From NCBI GenBank assembly GCA_965249785.1, contig CBDFMU010000026.1:372001-436000 (forward strand): a stretch of DNA of 64,000 bases, written 5' to 3'. Positions 8,669 through 17,570 of this stretch are shown piece by piece; within the stretch, counting starts at the first letter, position 1, and each line of letters begins with the position of its first letter. Source of the stretch: M3007 sp965249785 (GTDB lineage: Bacteria; Bacteroidota; Bacteroidia; Chitinophagales; Saprospiraceae). Position numbers and translations under genes: made by a program. The notes beneath the pieces are model-generated. The model had not been told where the DNA came from. It made no database searches and worked only from the letters and a program-made list of their open reading frames with translations.

Positions 8669-11600
8669 ATGAAAAACATTTTAAATCTTCTTTTGCTCCC
8701 TTTGTGTTGTATGTTTCTGACGATTTTTACCACTAAGGCGACTCCCGTTATTCCTCCCACCATCCTTCCCGATGAAAACTTACTCACCCTTACTCTTTCT
8801 TTAAAAACCGATTTGACTTGTCATGGTGACAACAACGGTCTGGCCGTAGTAGTTGCCTTGGGCGGTGTACCGCCATTTGTGTATGCCTGGTCGAATGGTG
8901 CGCTTGGGCCGATCAACGCCAACTTGAGTGCCGGTTTGTACACCGCTACTGTTACTGACTTACTGGGTGCTACTGCGACTTTAAACGTAACTATTAATGA
9001 ACCAGCGCAACTACTCGTGAATGTAGCCGCGCAAGTGAACATTAACTGCTTGAATGTGAACGGTTCAGCCACGGTGAATTCAACCGGCGGGACTGGTACT
9101 GCGCTGTATGTATGGTCTAATGGGCAAATTGGGCCTACTGTGACTAACCTGGCTGCTGGTGTTTATTTAGTGACTGCTACTGATAACAATAATTGTACTT
9201 CGGTAAAAACCGTAAATGTTACTGCCGATGTACAATTACCTACTGTGAATGTTAATTTAAACGGCGATTTACAAGTGGACTGCAACACGCCATTAGTATC
9301 GCTCGACGCTACGGCCTCTACCGGCGGAACGAATCCGGCTTACTTATGGACGACTGTCAATGGTCACATTGCTTCAGGTGCTACCAGTAATCTGGCTTCG
9401 GTGGATGCTGCTGGCACTTACTTATTGCAGGTAACCAATAATGATAATGGATGTACTAATACGCAGGCTGTAAACGTCACCGCTGATGTTACGCTGCCAG
9501 TAGTCAACATTGCTCTCGGTGCTAACGTGGATTTGCAATTGGATTGCCTCACGCCACAAATTACGCTGGATGCTACGGCTTCTGCTGCTGGCCCTAATAT
9601 TAGTTATTTGTGGACCACATTGAACGGTCATATTGTGGCGGGTGTAAATAGTAATTTAGCTACCGTGGATCAGGCTGGTGTCTATGTGCTGGTAGTGACT
9701 AATCTGGCTACTGGATGTACTAATACGCAGACTGCAACCGTTACGGCGGATATTAACCTGCCTATAATCAACATTAATGCTGGCGCGAATGTAGATTTGC
9801 AATTGGATTGTTCCTCTCCACAAATTACCCTGGATGCTACGGCCTCTGCTGCTGGTCCTGGTATTAGTTATTTGTGGACTACATTGAATGGTCACATTGT
9901 AGCGGGCGTTAACGCTAATTTAGCTACGGTGGATGCCGCTGGTGTTTATGTCCTATTAGTTACTAATACGAATACTGGTTGTACTAGTACCCAGAGCGTA
10001 ACCGTCACAGCGGATGTGAGTCTACCCATAGTCAATATTAATGTTGGCGCGAATGTAGATTTACAACTCGACTGTCTTACTCCACAAATTACGCTGGATG
10101 CTACGGCCTCTGCTGCTGGCCCTGGCATTAGTTATTTATGGACAACCATCAACGGTCATATTGTGGCGGGCGTTAACGCTAATTTGGCCACAGTAGATCA
10201 GGCCGGTGTTTATGTATTAGTAGTTACTAATCTGGCCACTGGTTGTACCAGTACCCAAAGTGTAACTGTCACGGCGGATGTGAGTCTACCCGTAATAAAT
10301 ATTAATGTTGGTGCGAATGTAGATTTGCAACTGGACTGTTCCTCTCCACAAATCACCCTGGATGCTACGGCCTCCGCGGCTGGCCCTGGCATTACTTATC
10401 TCTGGACTACGGTCAATGGTCACATCGTAGCTGGGGTTAATACTAATTTGGCCGTTGTAGATGCCGCTGGCGTGTACGTACTATTAGTTACTAATGTAAA
10501 TACTGGTTGTACTAGTACCCAGAGCGTAACCGTCACAGCAGATGTTAGTTTACCCGTAGCTAATATTGCTATTGGTGCCAATGTGGATTTACAACTTGAT
10601 TGCCTCACGCCACAAATCACCCTGGATGCTACGGCCTCTGCTGCTGGTCCTGGCATCACGTATCTCTGGACTACGGTGAATGGGCATATTGTGGCTGGGG
10701 TTAATGCTAATCTAGCTACTGTAGATGCCGCTGGTGTGTATGTACTATTAGTTACTAATACGGCTACTGGTTGTACTAGTACCCAAAGCGTAACCGTCAC
10801 GGCGGATGCCAATTTGCCAATTGCCAATATTGCTATTGGCGCGAACGTAGATTTACAAATAGACTGCCTGTCGCCACAAATTACGCTGGACGCTAGTGGA
10901 TCTACTTCGGGTTCTGGCATTACATATTTGTGGACAACCGTCAATGGACACATTGTAGGAGGCATCAATACGACCAGTTTGACGGTGGATGCTGCCGGTA
11001 CCTACGTGCTACACTTAACCAACGCCAGTAATGGCTGTTCGGTCACTGCTTCGGTAGATGTGACTGCTAATGTGACTACACCTGCTATCAGTGCTACTGT
11101 GACCGGCCAACTTGGTTGTAGCAGCTCTTCGCTGGTTATCAATGCTACGGTCTCTTCGCCAGGTACTTATACGTATATCTGGTCTACTGTCAATGGAAGT
11201 ATCGTCACTGGAGCCAACACTTTGACCCCTACGGTGAATGCCGCCGGTACTTATAGCTTGCTGGTTACCAATACTTCCACGGGTTGCACAGCTACTACCA
11301 GCGTGACTGTAACTGGCAATCCCACTTTGAATGTATCGGTGACAGGGATGGTTGGTGTTTCTTGCTTTGGTCTGGCCAATGGCTCGGCCACGCTGACCGT
11401 GACTGGCGGCACCGGGCCTTACACTTACTTGTGGAACAATGGTATGACGACCTCTTCCATTTCGGGATTAGCCGCTGGCTTATATATTGCTACGGTAACT
11501 GATGCCCAGGGCTGTCAGTCTGTCCTGAACATAACCATCAGTCAGCCAGCGCAAATCAGTGCCACAGTGGCGACTACACCAGCCAGTTCTGGGCAAAGTA

Positions 11601-13243
11601 ACGGGACTGCTACGCTGACGGTTACCGGCGGTACTGGCCCTTACACGTATCAATGGAGCAATGGCATGACCGGCAGCAGTCCTACTGGCCTGGCCAATGG
11701 TACCTACACAGTGGTAGTGACCGATGCACAAGGCTGTTCTATAACAGTGACAGTAGTAGTCGGTGGCAACGCCCCTGGCTGTACATTGACCATCGCGGCA
11801 GATGTAGTGCCTACCAATTGTGGACAGTCTATCGGTCAGGCTACTATAATGGCGATCAATGGAACCGGCTCGCTCACTTATCAGTGGAGCAATGGCATGA
11901 CCAGTGCCCATATTATAGGATTAGCTGCCGGTGCATACACAGTGACAGTAACCGACTCGCAAGGCTGTAGTGCTACTATTACTGCCAATATTATCGGCAA
12001 TAACGATACTACACCGCCTATAGTGATTACACAAAATGCGACCATTTATATCAATGCTTCCGGTCAAGCCACACTCGCTGCAAGTGCTATTAACAATGGT
12101 AGTTCTGATGCATGTGGTTCGATTATCCTGGCAGTGAATAATCAGGTCTTTGATTGTGGACAGCTTGGCCCTCATGTCGTAGTCCTTACCGCTACCGACC
12201 AAAGTGGAAATACTGCTACTGCTACTGCTACCGTCACTGTGGTGAATAATACTGCTGCCACCCTGACTTGTCCAAGTGACATAACTATAAATACTGGTAG
12301 TTCCCTCGTCACTTACGACCTGCCAACCATGACGAATATCTGCGACAACTCTATCACCCCCGGTACACTAATGCTGGTAGGCGGTTTGGCCAGCGGGAGT
12401 CCTTTTCCCACCGGCACCACGCTTGTTACTTATGCTACGGTGACTTCGGGCGGTACGCTGAGCACGTGCAGCTTCAATGTTACCGTTATAAATGAGGTAC
12501 TCACGGTTGGTGTTGACGTAAGTTCTCCTTCTTGCCCAGGTTCCACGGATGGATCCGCCACGGTTAATGTGACTGGTGGTATGCCTCCTTACCAATACTT
12601 CTGGGTAGGCAGCGGATACACGACCCCTACTGTCACTGGTCTGGGAGCAGGTACTTACACAGTCGTAGTAGTAGATAATTTGGGTAATGTGCTGGTACAA
12701 ACCGTAACCGTGACCGATCCTACTCCACTGAACGTGAATATCGCTATTGTTACCGACAATTGTACTGGCAATGGTTCTATTAATGTAACCGTAACGGGTG
12801 GCACCCAGCCTTATACTTATGCCTGGTATGATGTGAATGGCAATGTTTTCGCCACCACCGAAGATTTGACCAGCATTCCCTCCGGCACTTATGTACTGGT
12901 AGTGACAGATGCCAGCGGCTGTTCCTTTACCACCGGACCTATTGTCGTGGATTTTGTTACTGGCACCTCCGAAACAGAGTTATCTACTTTCGGCGTGGTT
13001 TCGCTGGCACCCAATCCTACCTCGAATGGACCAGTTATGTTGTCGCTCAATCTGCCGGAATCCAGCCCGGTACGCGTAGAGACGTATAATATGAGCGGCC
13101 AACAGATTGGTACTGCTCAGGAAGGAGAATTCCAAAAAGGACAATTCACACTGAATTTCGGCACCTTCGCGCCGGGACAATATCTGGTGAAAGTGATCAC
13201 CGACAACCACACTTATGTAAAAAAAGTGATTCGGGTGCAATAG
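8669..13243 (+). CDS. Giant repetitive T9SS adhesin with SprB, internal 88-residue and HYR-like repeats
   Basis: A 1524-residue secreted protein. Residues 1-25 are a signal peptide. Then come two SprB-type repeats (DLTCHGDNNG..., about 50-180); eight PKD/Ig-like units at about 185-882, the central five nearly identical at 88 residues each; three SprB repeats at about 890-1110 (GGTGPYTYLWNNG, GGTGPYTYQWSNG); HYR-like modules at about 1113-1277; two further SprB-like repeats; and a type A T9SS sorting domain from about 1440 (SLAPNPTSN ... FAPGQYLVKVIT ... KKVIRVQ). SprB-type proteins are long surface filaments used in gliding or attachment, so an adhesin role at the cell surface is inferred. 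The IS element upstream separates it from older upstream sequence and may have replaced its promoter. Confidence 0.88.
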   Translation: MKNILNLLLLPLCCMFLTIFTTKATPVIPPTILPDENLLTLTLSLKTDLTCHGDNNGLAVVVALGGVPPFVYAWSNGALGPINANLSAGLYTATVTDLLGATATLNVTINEPAQLLVNVAAQVNINCLNVNGSATVNSTGGTGTALYVWSNGQIGPTVTNLAAGVYLVTATDNNNCTSVKTVNVTADVQLPTVNVNLNGDLQVDCNTPLVSLDATASTGGTNPAYLWTTVNGHIASGATSNLASVDAAGTYLLQVTNNDNGCTNTQAVNVTADVTLPVVNIALGANVDLQLDCLTPQITLDATASAAGPNISYLWTTLNGHIVAGVNSNLATVDQAGVYVLVVTNLATGCTNTQTATVTADINLPIININAGANVDLQLDCSSPQITLDATASAAGPGISYLWTTLNGHIVAGVNANLATVDAAGVYVLLVTNTNTGCTSTQSVTVTADVSLPIVNINVGANVDLQLDCLTPQITLDATASAAGPGISYLWTTINGHIVAGVNANLATVDQAGVYVLVVTNLATGCTSTQSVTVTADVSLPVININVGANVDLQLDCSSPQITLDATASAAGPGITYLWTTVNGHIVAGVNTNLAVVDAAGVYVLLVTNVNTGCTSTQSVTVTADVSLPVANIAIGANVDLQLDCLTPQITLDATASAAGPGITYLWTTVNGHIVAGVNANLATVDAAGVYVLLVTNTATGCTSTQSVTVTADANLPIANIAIGANVDLQIDCLSPQITLDASGSTSGSGITYLWTTVNGHIVGGINTTSLTVDAAGTYVLHLTNASNGCSVTASVDVTANVTTPAISATVTGQLGCSSSSLVINATVSSPGTYTYIWSTVNGSIVTGANTLTPTVNAAGTYSLLVTNTSTGCTATTSVTVTGNPTLNVSVTGMVGVSCFGLANGSATLTVTGGTGPYTYLWNNGMTTSSISGLAAGLYIATVTDAQGCQSVLNITISQPAQISATVATTPASSGQSNGTATLTVTGGTGPYTYQWSNGMTGSSPTGLANGTYTVVVTDAQGCSITVTVVVGGNAPGCTLTIAADVVPTNCGQSIGQATIMAINGTGSLTYQWSNGMTSAHIIGLAAGAYTVTVTDSQGCSATITANIIGNNDTTPPIVITQNATIYINASGQATLAASAINNGSSDACGSIILAVNNQVFDCGQLGPHVVVLTATDQSGNTATATATVTVVNNTAATLTCPSDITINTGSSLVTYDLPTMTNICDNSITPGTLMLVGGLASGSPFPTGTTLVTYATVTSGGTLSTCSFNVTVINEVLTVGVDVSSPSCPGSTDGSATVNVTGGMPPYQYFWVGSGYTTPTVTGLGAGTYTVVVVDNLGNVLVQTVTVTDPTPLNVNIAIVTDNCTGNGSINVTVTGGTQPYTYAWYDVNGNVFATTEDLTSIPSGTYVLVVTDASGCSFTTGPIVVDFVTGTSETELSTFGVVSLAPNPTSNGPVMLSLNLPESSPVRVETYNMSGQQIGTAQEGEFQKGQFTLNFGTFAPGQYLVKVITDNHTYVKKVIRVQ
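9224..11314 (+). repeat. Tandem 264-bp coding repeats in the adhesin
   Basis: Unit boundaries, taken at the ADV/ADI codons, fall at 9224, 9482, 9746, 10010, 10274, 10538, 10802 and 11066. From 9482 to 11066 the spacing is exactly 264 bp (88 residues). The five units from 9482 are nearly identical (GANVDLQLDC ... LWTT.NGHIVAGV.. NLATVD), while the first, seventh and eighth are more diverged. Central units alternate CLTPQ and CSSPQ variants, suggesting a two-unit block was duplicated. Confidence 0.9.
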
Positions 13244-13279
13244 AATTAAATGGGCAAAGTAGTGCCAAATAGGTAAGTA

Positions 13280-13314
13280 CATGAGTCATTCCGAATTTTT
13301 CGGGGTGGCTCATG
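13280..13314 (+). terminator. Hairpin terminator after the adhesin gene
   Basis: CATGAG..CA..CCGAA pairs with TTCGG..TG..CTCATG around a two-base loop, about 37 bp after the adhesin stop codon; there is only a weak T tract. Confidence 0.55.
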
Positions 13315-13357
13315 TCATTTATGGATGGAAGATATATGTAGGGTTAAACATAACTGC

Positions 13358-13614
13358 TTATATAAAGCCGTAATGCCTTACGGAGAGTAAACGCCGAGCA
13401 CGTAATTTTGCAAGACTTATGAGATGATCAATAAGCAGGTAGTGTTCGAGTTCGCTGCGTTCTTCGGGCGTTAGGCCATCCTCTTTGTTCTATCCAGCAA
13501 ATTATTTATCCGATGTTGCAAAGTTGGAGAAGCCTTATATTCAACGAGTTTTTCCGGAGCCATCTGCGCGATAAAGTCAGCAATTTCATCATAGGCAGTA
13601 TGATGCGTAACCAT
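13358..13614 (-). pseudogene. Small conserved protein, interrupted by a one-base frameshift
   Basis: From the ATG at 13614 the frame reads MVTHHTAYDEIADFIAQMAP...LQHRINNLLDRTKRMA and stops. Reading the next frame over the same spot gives NKEDGLTPEERSELEHYLL, then LISLAKLRARRLL to a stop at 13358. Together the two halves give an ~85-residue protein of a small helical family (pattern: IADFIA..PE....Y..S...Q.R...LL...K...L..EE..EL..Y) that I recall from Bacteroidota and cyanobacteria, often near toxin or nuclease genes; that recollection is unverified. The break lies at GATAG|AAC, where one base appears to be missing. Either a real deletion or a sequence error. Confidence 0.5.
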
Positions 13615-13680
13615 GTCGTTCTTTTTTTGAACAAATAAAGTGGTTTTCAGCGAGAATAGCAAGTTTTTTATCTTTCCGCG

Positions 13681-15186
13681 ATGAAAGCTAACCTACGTAT
13701 TATCTTCTTTTTTGTTGCGGTCAAAATCATTTTCCACCTGAGCACCGCGCAATCGCTCGGCTTCCACCGCGATGAACTGCTGTATTTATCCTTGGGAAAA
13801 CACCTCGATTGGGGGTATTGGTCAAATCCGCCTTTTATTGGCTTGTTGGCTTGGGTGAGTCAGCATATATGGGGCGGTTCGCTGTTGGCTACACATATTT
13901 TTCCGGCTCTGGCAGGCGGGTTGTTGATGTGGCTGGCATTGTCCATTGTGACGGAGTTTGGTGGTGGCCGTTATGCGCAAATACTGTGCGGAGTGGCCAT
14001 GTTATTTTCGCCAGCTATGCTGCGGACGGCGGCCTTATTTCAGCCCGTGGTTTTTGATTTGCTTTTCTGGACACTGGCGATTTGGTGTACTATTCGACTG
14101 GTGAATACCCGCGACAAGCAGTGGTTACTATGGTTGGGCATTTCGCTGGGCGTAGGTTTATTGAATAAATATTCCGTCGTTTTTCTGGCCATTTGTTTGC
14201 CGGCGGCGGCTTTGCTTACGCCACAACGTCGCTGGTTGGCTGCGCCTTTTGCTTTGTTGGCCGTAGGAATTGCTTTATTGATTGTGTCGCCCAATTTAAT
14301 CTGGCAATGGCACTACCATTTTCCAGTAGTCCATCACATGCAGCAATTGTCTGAAAATCAATTAGTAAGCGTAAAACCATTCGATTTTTTCATTGATCAA
14401 CTACTGATGAACGGCTGGGCTTTCCTCATCTGGCTGCCCGGTCTGTATTGGCTGATACGTACGCCTGGGCCGTGGCGCATGTTTGGCTGGCTGGCAGTAT
14501 TGACCATTGGACTGCTCCTGGTTTTACATGGAAAAGGGTACTACACACTAGGCATTTATCCGTTTTTAATCCCTGCCGGAGCCGTCTTTTGGGAAACCAA
14601 ATTATCTAAAAACTGGTCACGAGTAGCCCTGCCCACCTTGCTCGGATTGAGTAGCCTTATCTTCATTCCCATTGGAGTGCCACTTTTTTCTGCTGAGAAA
14701 CTGGTACGCTTAATGGCCTCGCCAGTTTTCGAACCAGCCAGGCGTTGGGAAGGCAATAGCATCCACGCCCTGCCGCAAGACTATGCTGATATGCTCGGCT
14801 GGCTGGAAATGGCCGCGCTGGTAGACACCGCCGTGGCCCGCAATGGCGGTACACACAACTGCCTGATCTATGGCGATAACTACGGAGAAGCCAGCGCAAT
14901 AGGTCACTTTTCGCCGTCTTTGGAAGCGGTTAGTTTTTCCGATTCCTATCTTTTGTGGGTACCCGATACATTGCCTGCTTATATTAATACATTTATTTAT
15001 GTCAATGACGCACTGGGCGAAGATGTGCAAAATGGTTTTGACAACATTCAAAAAATCGGGGAAGTGACCAATCCATTGGCGCGCGAACATGGAACGGGCG
15101 TGTGGCTTTGCCGCGAGCCACGGGGAAGTTTTCCGGATTTCTGGGCGCGACGGGCGAGAGAGGTAAAAGCAGAACTGATGAAGTGA
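13681..15186 (+). CDS. GT39-type (ArnT/PMT-like) membrane glycosyltransferase
   Basis: A 501-residue polytopic membrane protein with about 10-12 hydrophobic helices followed by a C-terminal soluble part. Near the N terminus, in the first periplasmic loop, is FHRDELLYL (about residues 28-36); an acidic pair in this loop is the catalytic signature of GT-C glycosyltransferases of the PMT/ArnT family, which use polyprenyl-phosphate sugars. It is followed by WSNPPFIGLLAW, also typical. The acceptor (lipid, protein or glycan) cannot be inferred. The gene starts 66 bp from the divergent small gene at 13614. Confidence 0.8.
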   Translation: MKANLRIIFFFVAVKIIFHLSTAQSLGFHRDELLYLSLGKHLDWGYWSNPPFIGLLAWVSQHIWGGSLLATHIFPALAGGLLMWLALSIVTEFGGGRYAQILCGVAMLFSPAMLRTAALFQPVVFDLLFWTLAIWCTIRLVNTRDKQWLLWLGISLGVGLLNKYSVVFLAICLPAAALLTPQRRWLAAPFALLAVGIALLIVSPNLIWQWHYHFPVVHHMQQLSENQLVSVKPFDFFIDQLLMNGWAFLIWLPGLYWLIRTPGPWRMFGWLAVLTIGLLLVLHGKGYYTLGIYPFLIPAGAVFWETKLSKNWSRVALPTLLGLSSLIFIPIGVPLFSAEKLVRLMASPVFEPARRWEGNSIHALPQDYADMLGWLEMAALVDTAVARNGGTHNCLIYGDNYGEASAIGHFSPSLEAVSFSDSYLLWVPDTLPAYINTFIYVNDALGEDVQNGFDNIQKIGEVTNPLAREHGTGVWLCREPRGSFPDFWARRAREVKAELMK

Positions 15187-15278
15187 GTTCTGCAATAGAT
15201 CAAAGGTTTCCCTTTCACAATGAAGCACTTACGAGCCAGGGTTTTGACTAAACATTAATTTAACAGAAACTTAAAAAT

Positions 15279-15379
15279 TTATCAACATTCAAGTTATCCA
15301 CATTGTGGATAAGAATAAACATATTTTATGCCTATTGTAAATCAATTATTTATGTAAGTTATAAACATTTTGTGGAAAA
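15279..15379. promoter_or_regulatory. DnaA-box cluster (candidate oriC or DnaA-controlled nrd promoter)
   Basis: Two perfect DnaA boxes face each other: TTATCCACA at 15294-15302 and TGTGGATAA at 15304-15312, together a 19-bp palindrome. One-mismatch boxes are TTATCAACA at 15279-15287 and TGTGGAAAA at 15371-15379; another near match, TTATCCATA, is at 15567-15575. The surrounding sequence is A+T rich. DnaA is known to control the nrdAB promoter in E. coli, and clustered boxes in AT-rich DNA are also the hallmark of oriC; both readings are possible. Confidence 0.5.
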
Positions 15380-15448
15380 CAACCTCTTGGTCATTGCGAT
15401 GCACCCCTTTACTTTCGCTATCGCTTCCAAAAGAGGCTTCTTATATTT

Positions 15449-15583
15449 CTACTCCGCCTTAGCCCGGTATAATTCCACTAATCTCGCTGCCATTGCCTGA
15501 TCGGCCAAAAGCCGAAGTGGACGTGTCGGCTCTTTCTTCGCCATAGCCTTTTTCAGGCGAAGGGGGTTATCCATACCATTCAT
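15449..15583 (-). CDS. Possible 44-residue basic peptide
   Basis: ATG at 15583 opens a frame rich in Lys, Arg, Leu and Ala (MNGMDNPLRLKKAMAKKEP...) ending at 15449. The amphipathic, protein-like composition makes it more plausible than most short frames here, but no family is recognised and it may be chance or the tail of a decayed gene. Confidence 0.2.
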   Translation of the reverse strand: MNGMDNPLRLKKAMAKKEPTRPLRLLADQAMAARLVELYRAKAE

Positions 15584-15631
15584 AACGACCTGATTACACG
15601 ATTTTTATAACGAATTTTCATCTAAGACACT

Positions 15632-16621
15632 ATGTTGCAAGAAACAAACATCCCGACCGAACCAATGCTGGCGGAAAACCCCGACCGCTTTGTCCTATTC
15701 CCCATCAAATATGACCGTATCTGGAATGAGTACAAGAAATCCGTCGCTTCCTTCTGGACCGTGGAAGAGGTGGATTTGTCACAAGACTTGGTCGATTGGG
15801 AGCAAAAACTGAACGACCATGAGCGCGGCTTTATCAAACACGTACTGGCCTTTTTTGCCGCCAGCGATGGCATTGTGAATGAGAATCTGGTCATCAATTT
15901 CATGCGCGAAGTGCAGATTCCCGAAGCCCGCTGTTTTTACGGTTTTCAGGTGGCTATTGAGAATATTCACGCCGAAATGTACTCGCTGCTGATCGACACC
16001 TATATTAAAGAACCGCAGGAAAAAGAATTCCTGTTCAATGCCCTCCAAAATCTGGAATGCGTGTCCAAAAAAGGCAACTGGGCACTGCGCTGGATCGAAA
16101 ACGCCCCCACTTTTGCCCACCGCCTGATTGCTTTCGCTGCAGTGGAAGGCATCTTCTTTTCCGGTTCTTTCTGCTCCATTTACTGGCTGAAAAAACGTGG
16201 CCTGATGCCTGGCCTGACTTTTTCCAATGAACTGATCAGCCGCGATGAAGGTATGCACTGCGATTTTGCTTGCCTGCTCTATTCTATGCTGGAACATAAA
16301 CTTGATCCGAAGGAAGTAGAGGCCATCATCACCGAAGCCGTGGAATTTGAAAAGGAATTCGTGACCGACGCGCTGCCAGTTAGTTTGATCGGGATGAATG
16401 CGGAATCGATGAGCCAATACATCGAATTTGTCGCCGACCGTCTGCTCATGTCGCTGGGCAATGAGAAACATTATGGTACCGCCAATCCCTTTGCGTGGAT
16501 GGATATGATTTCGATTCAGGGCAAGACTAATTTCTTTGAAAAACGCGTCGGGGACTATCAAAAGGCAGGCGTAATGACTAAGCGGGAAGATCAGGTATTT
16601 TCGATGGAAGCAGATTTTTAA
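15632..16621 (+). CDS. nrdB: Class Ia ribonucleotide reductase beta subunit
   Basis: 329 residues. It supplies the di-iron/tyrosyl radical for ribonucleotide reduction to dNTPs. All key residues are visible: iron ligands D48, E79-region acidic residues, E110, H113, E172, E206 and H209, and the radical tyrosine Y117 in ENIHAEMY. The sequence is very close to eukaryotic R2 proteins (FFAASDGIVNENL, GSFCSIYWLKKRGLMPGL), and the C-terminal tail FSMEADF resembles the eukaryotic FTLDADF that docks on the large subunit. The partner nrdA lies about 4.5 kb downstream on the same strand, unusually separated. DnaA boxes upstream suggest replication-linked control. A hairpin of the AGACCTATA family follows the stop. 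Confidence 0.97.
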   Translation: MLQETNIPTEPMLAENPDRFVLFPIKYDRIWNEYKKSVASFWTVEEVDLSQDLVDWEQKLNDHERGFIKHVLAFFAASDGIVNENLVINFMREVQIPEARCFYGFQVAIENIHAEMYSLLIDTYIKEPQEKEFLFNALQNLECVSKKGNWALRWIENAPTFAHRLIAFAAVEGIFFSGSFCSIYWLKKRGLMPGLTFSNELISRDEGMHCDFACLLYSMLEHKLDPKEVEAIITEAVEFEKEFVTDALPVSLIGMNAESMSQYIEFVADRLLMSLGNEKHYGTANPFAWMDMISIQGKTNFFEKRVGDYQKAGVMTKREDQVFSMEADF

Positions 16622-16639
16622 AGTAAACGAAAAAGCACG

Positions 16640-16673
16640 AGACCTATAAGGTTTTATAAAACCGTATAGGTCT
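16640..16673 (+). terminator. nrdB terminator hairpin of a dispersed family
   Basis: AGACCTATA pairs with TATAGGTCT, enclosing the self-complementary GGTTTTATAAAACC. It lies 18 bp after the nrdB stop. Similar hairpins occur at 33946 and 38620, so it is both a terminator-like element and a repeat copy. Confidence 0.6.
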
Positions 16674-16796
16674 AAATAATTGAAAATCAAACATCTAAAC
16701 CCTTTTAAACCCCTTTTTTCGACAACTTAACCTTTCAATTTTTTCACCCGTGGCCGGAGGAAAAACTAACCAAAGCCACACAAACCTGCTTTTATC

Positions 16797-17483
16797 ATGA
16801 AATCTTTATTCCCCGCATTGTTCGTTTTGGCTATGGCAGCTGCTGCCCAGGCCCAAACCATCTGGATAGAACCTGCCCAGGTAGATCCTAACGCACCCGC
16901 GAAACTTTTCGTAAACGTAGGTCTGAGTACCTGCCCAAACCTCGGCAACGCCGATGTGTACCTTTGGACCTGGTTTCCCGCGGAAACAACCCTGTCCAGT
17001 GGCGGCAATGGCGATTGGAATGCCTCTAATCCGGCCCACAAAATGACGAATGAAGGCAATAACATCTGGAGCTTTTCTTACCCTTCGTTGACTTCGTTCT
17101 ACAACGTGACCCCTGCACAACTTACGGGCATATCCTTCCTGGTCAAACGGGAGAATGGCCTCGAGGCTGGGGTATGCAGTGGCGAAGCCAAATCGGAAGA
17201 TTTCTATCTGCCACTGACGCTCGCCGCCGCGCCGGAATTGTTACCTACCGATCAAGTACGCTTGTTCCCCAACCCTGCGAAAAACGAGTTGCAGATCACC
17301 TTCACCGACGTCGTTCCTGCGGATGATTACACGGTGGAAATGATTGACATCGCTGGTCGCGTGGCACTGCGTCAAGCCTGGACCGGCCAACCGCTGCAAA
17401 TCGGTGCTTTGGCTACTGGCCAATACCTCGTGCGCATCACTGGCGACGCTGGCGTATGGGCTAAACACATGGTGAAAGAGTAA
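16797..17483 (+). CDS. Small T9SS sorting-domain secreted protein
   Basis: 228 residues. Residues 1-19 form a signal peptide ending AQAQ. Residues 20-150 make a beta-rich domain (TIWIEPAQVDPNAPAKLFVNV ... DVYLWTW ... NDW-like NGDWNASNP) reminiscent of starch/glycan-binding-like folds seen next to T9SS domains; the ligand is unknown. Residues from about 158 (VRLFPNPAKNELQITF ... IAGRVALRQ ... LATGQYLVRITG) are a type A sorting domain. The gene lies between nrdB and the esterase gene, both on the same strand but separated by hairpins, so it is probably its own unit. Confidence 0.8.
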   Translation: MKSLFPALFVLAMAAAAQAQTIWIEPAQVDPNAPAKLFVNVGLSTCPNLGNADVYLWTWFPAETTLSSGGNGDWNASNPAHKMTNEGNNIWSFSYPSLTSFYNVTPAQLTGISFLVKRENGLEAGVCSGEAKSEDFYLPLTLAAAPELLPTDQVRLFPNPAKNELQITFTDVVPADDYTVEMIDIAGRVALRQAWTGQPLQIGALATGQYLVRITGDAGVWAKHMVKE

Positions 17484-17491
17484 AAAGTAAG

Positions 17492-17533
17492 TGAGTGTAG
17501 TACACCAACCAATTAATAGGTGTACTACACTCA
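17492..17533. terminator. Terminator-like hairpin
   Basis: Perfect 15-bp stem TGAGTGTAGTACACC / GGTGTACTACACTCA with a 12-nt loop, 8 bp after the preceding stop codon. Confidence 0.65.
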
Positions 17534-17570
17534 ATAGTGTCTCCATAAATACCACAAAAACACCCACTCC

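Larger units (their letters stand above)
15187..15631. other. AT-rich intergenic region before nrdB
   Basis: 445 bp without a clear gene on the plus strand. The first half is very A+T rich and carries four DnaA-box-like sequences (listed separately); the second half has a possible 44-codon frame on the minus strand. Overall it looks like a regulatory or origin region. Confidence 0.5.

Noticed and set aside
9224..11314. Regular repeats that could suggest a CRISPR array
   Set aside because: Period is 264 bp, in frame with the adhesin, with no spacers and no cas genes.
15779..16690. 303-codon minus-strand frame
   Set aside because: Shadow of nrdB.
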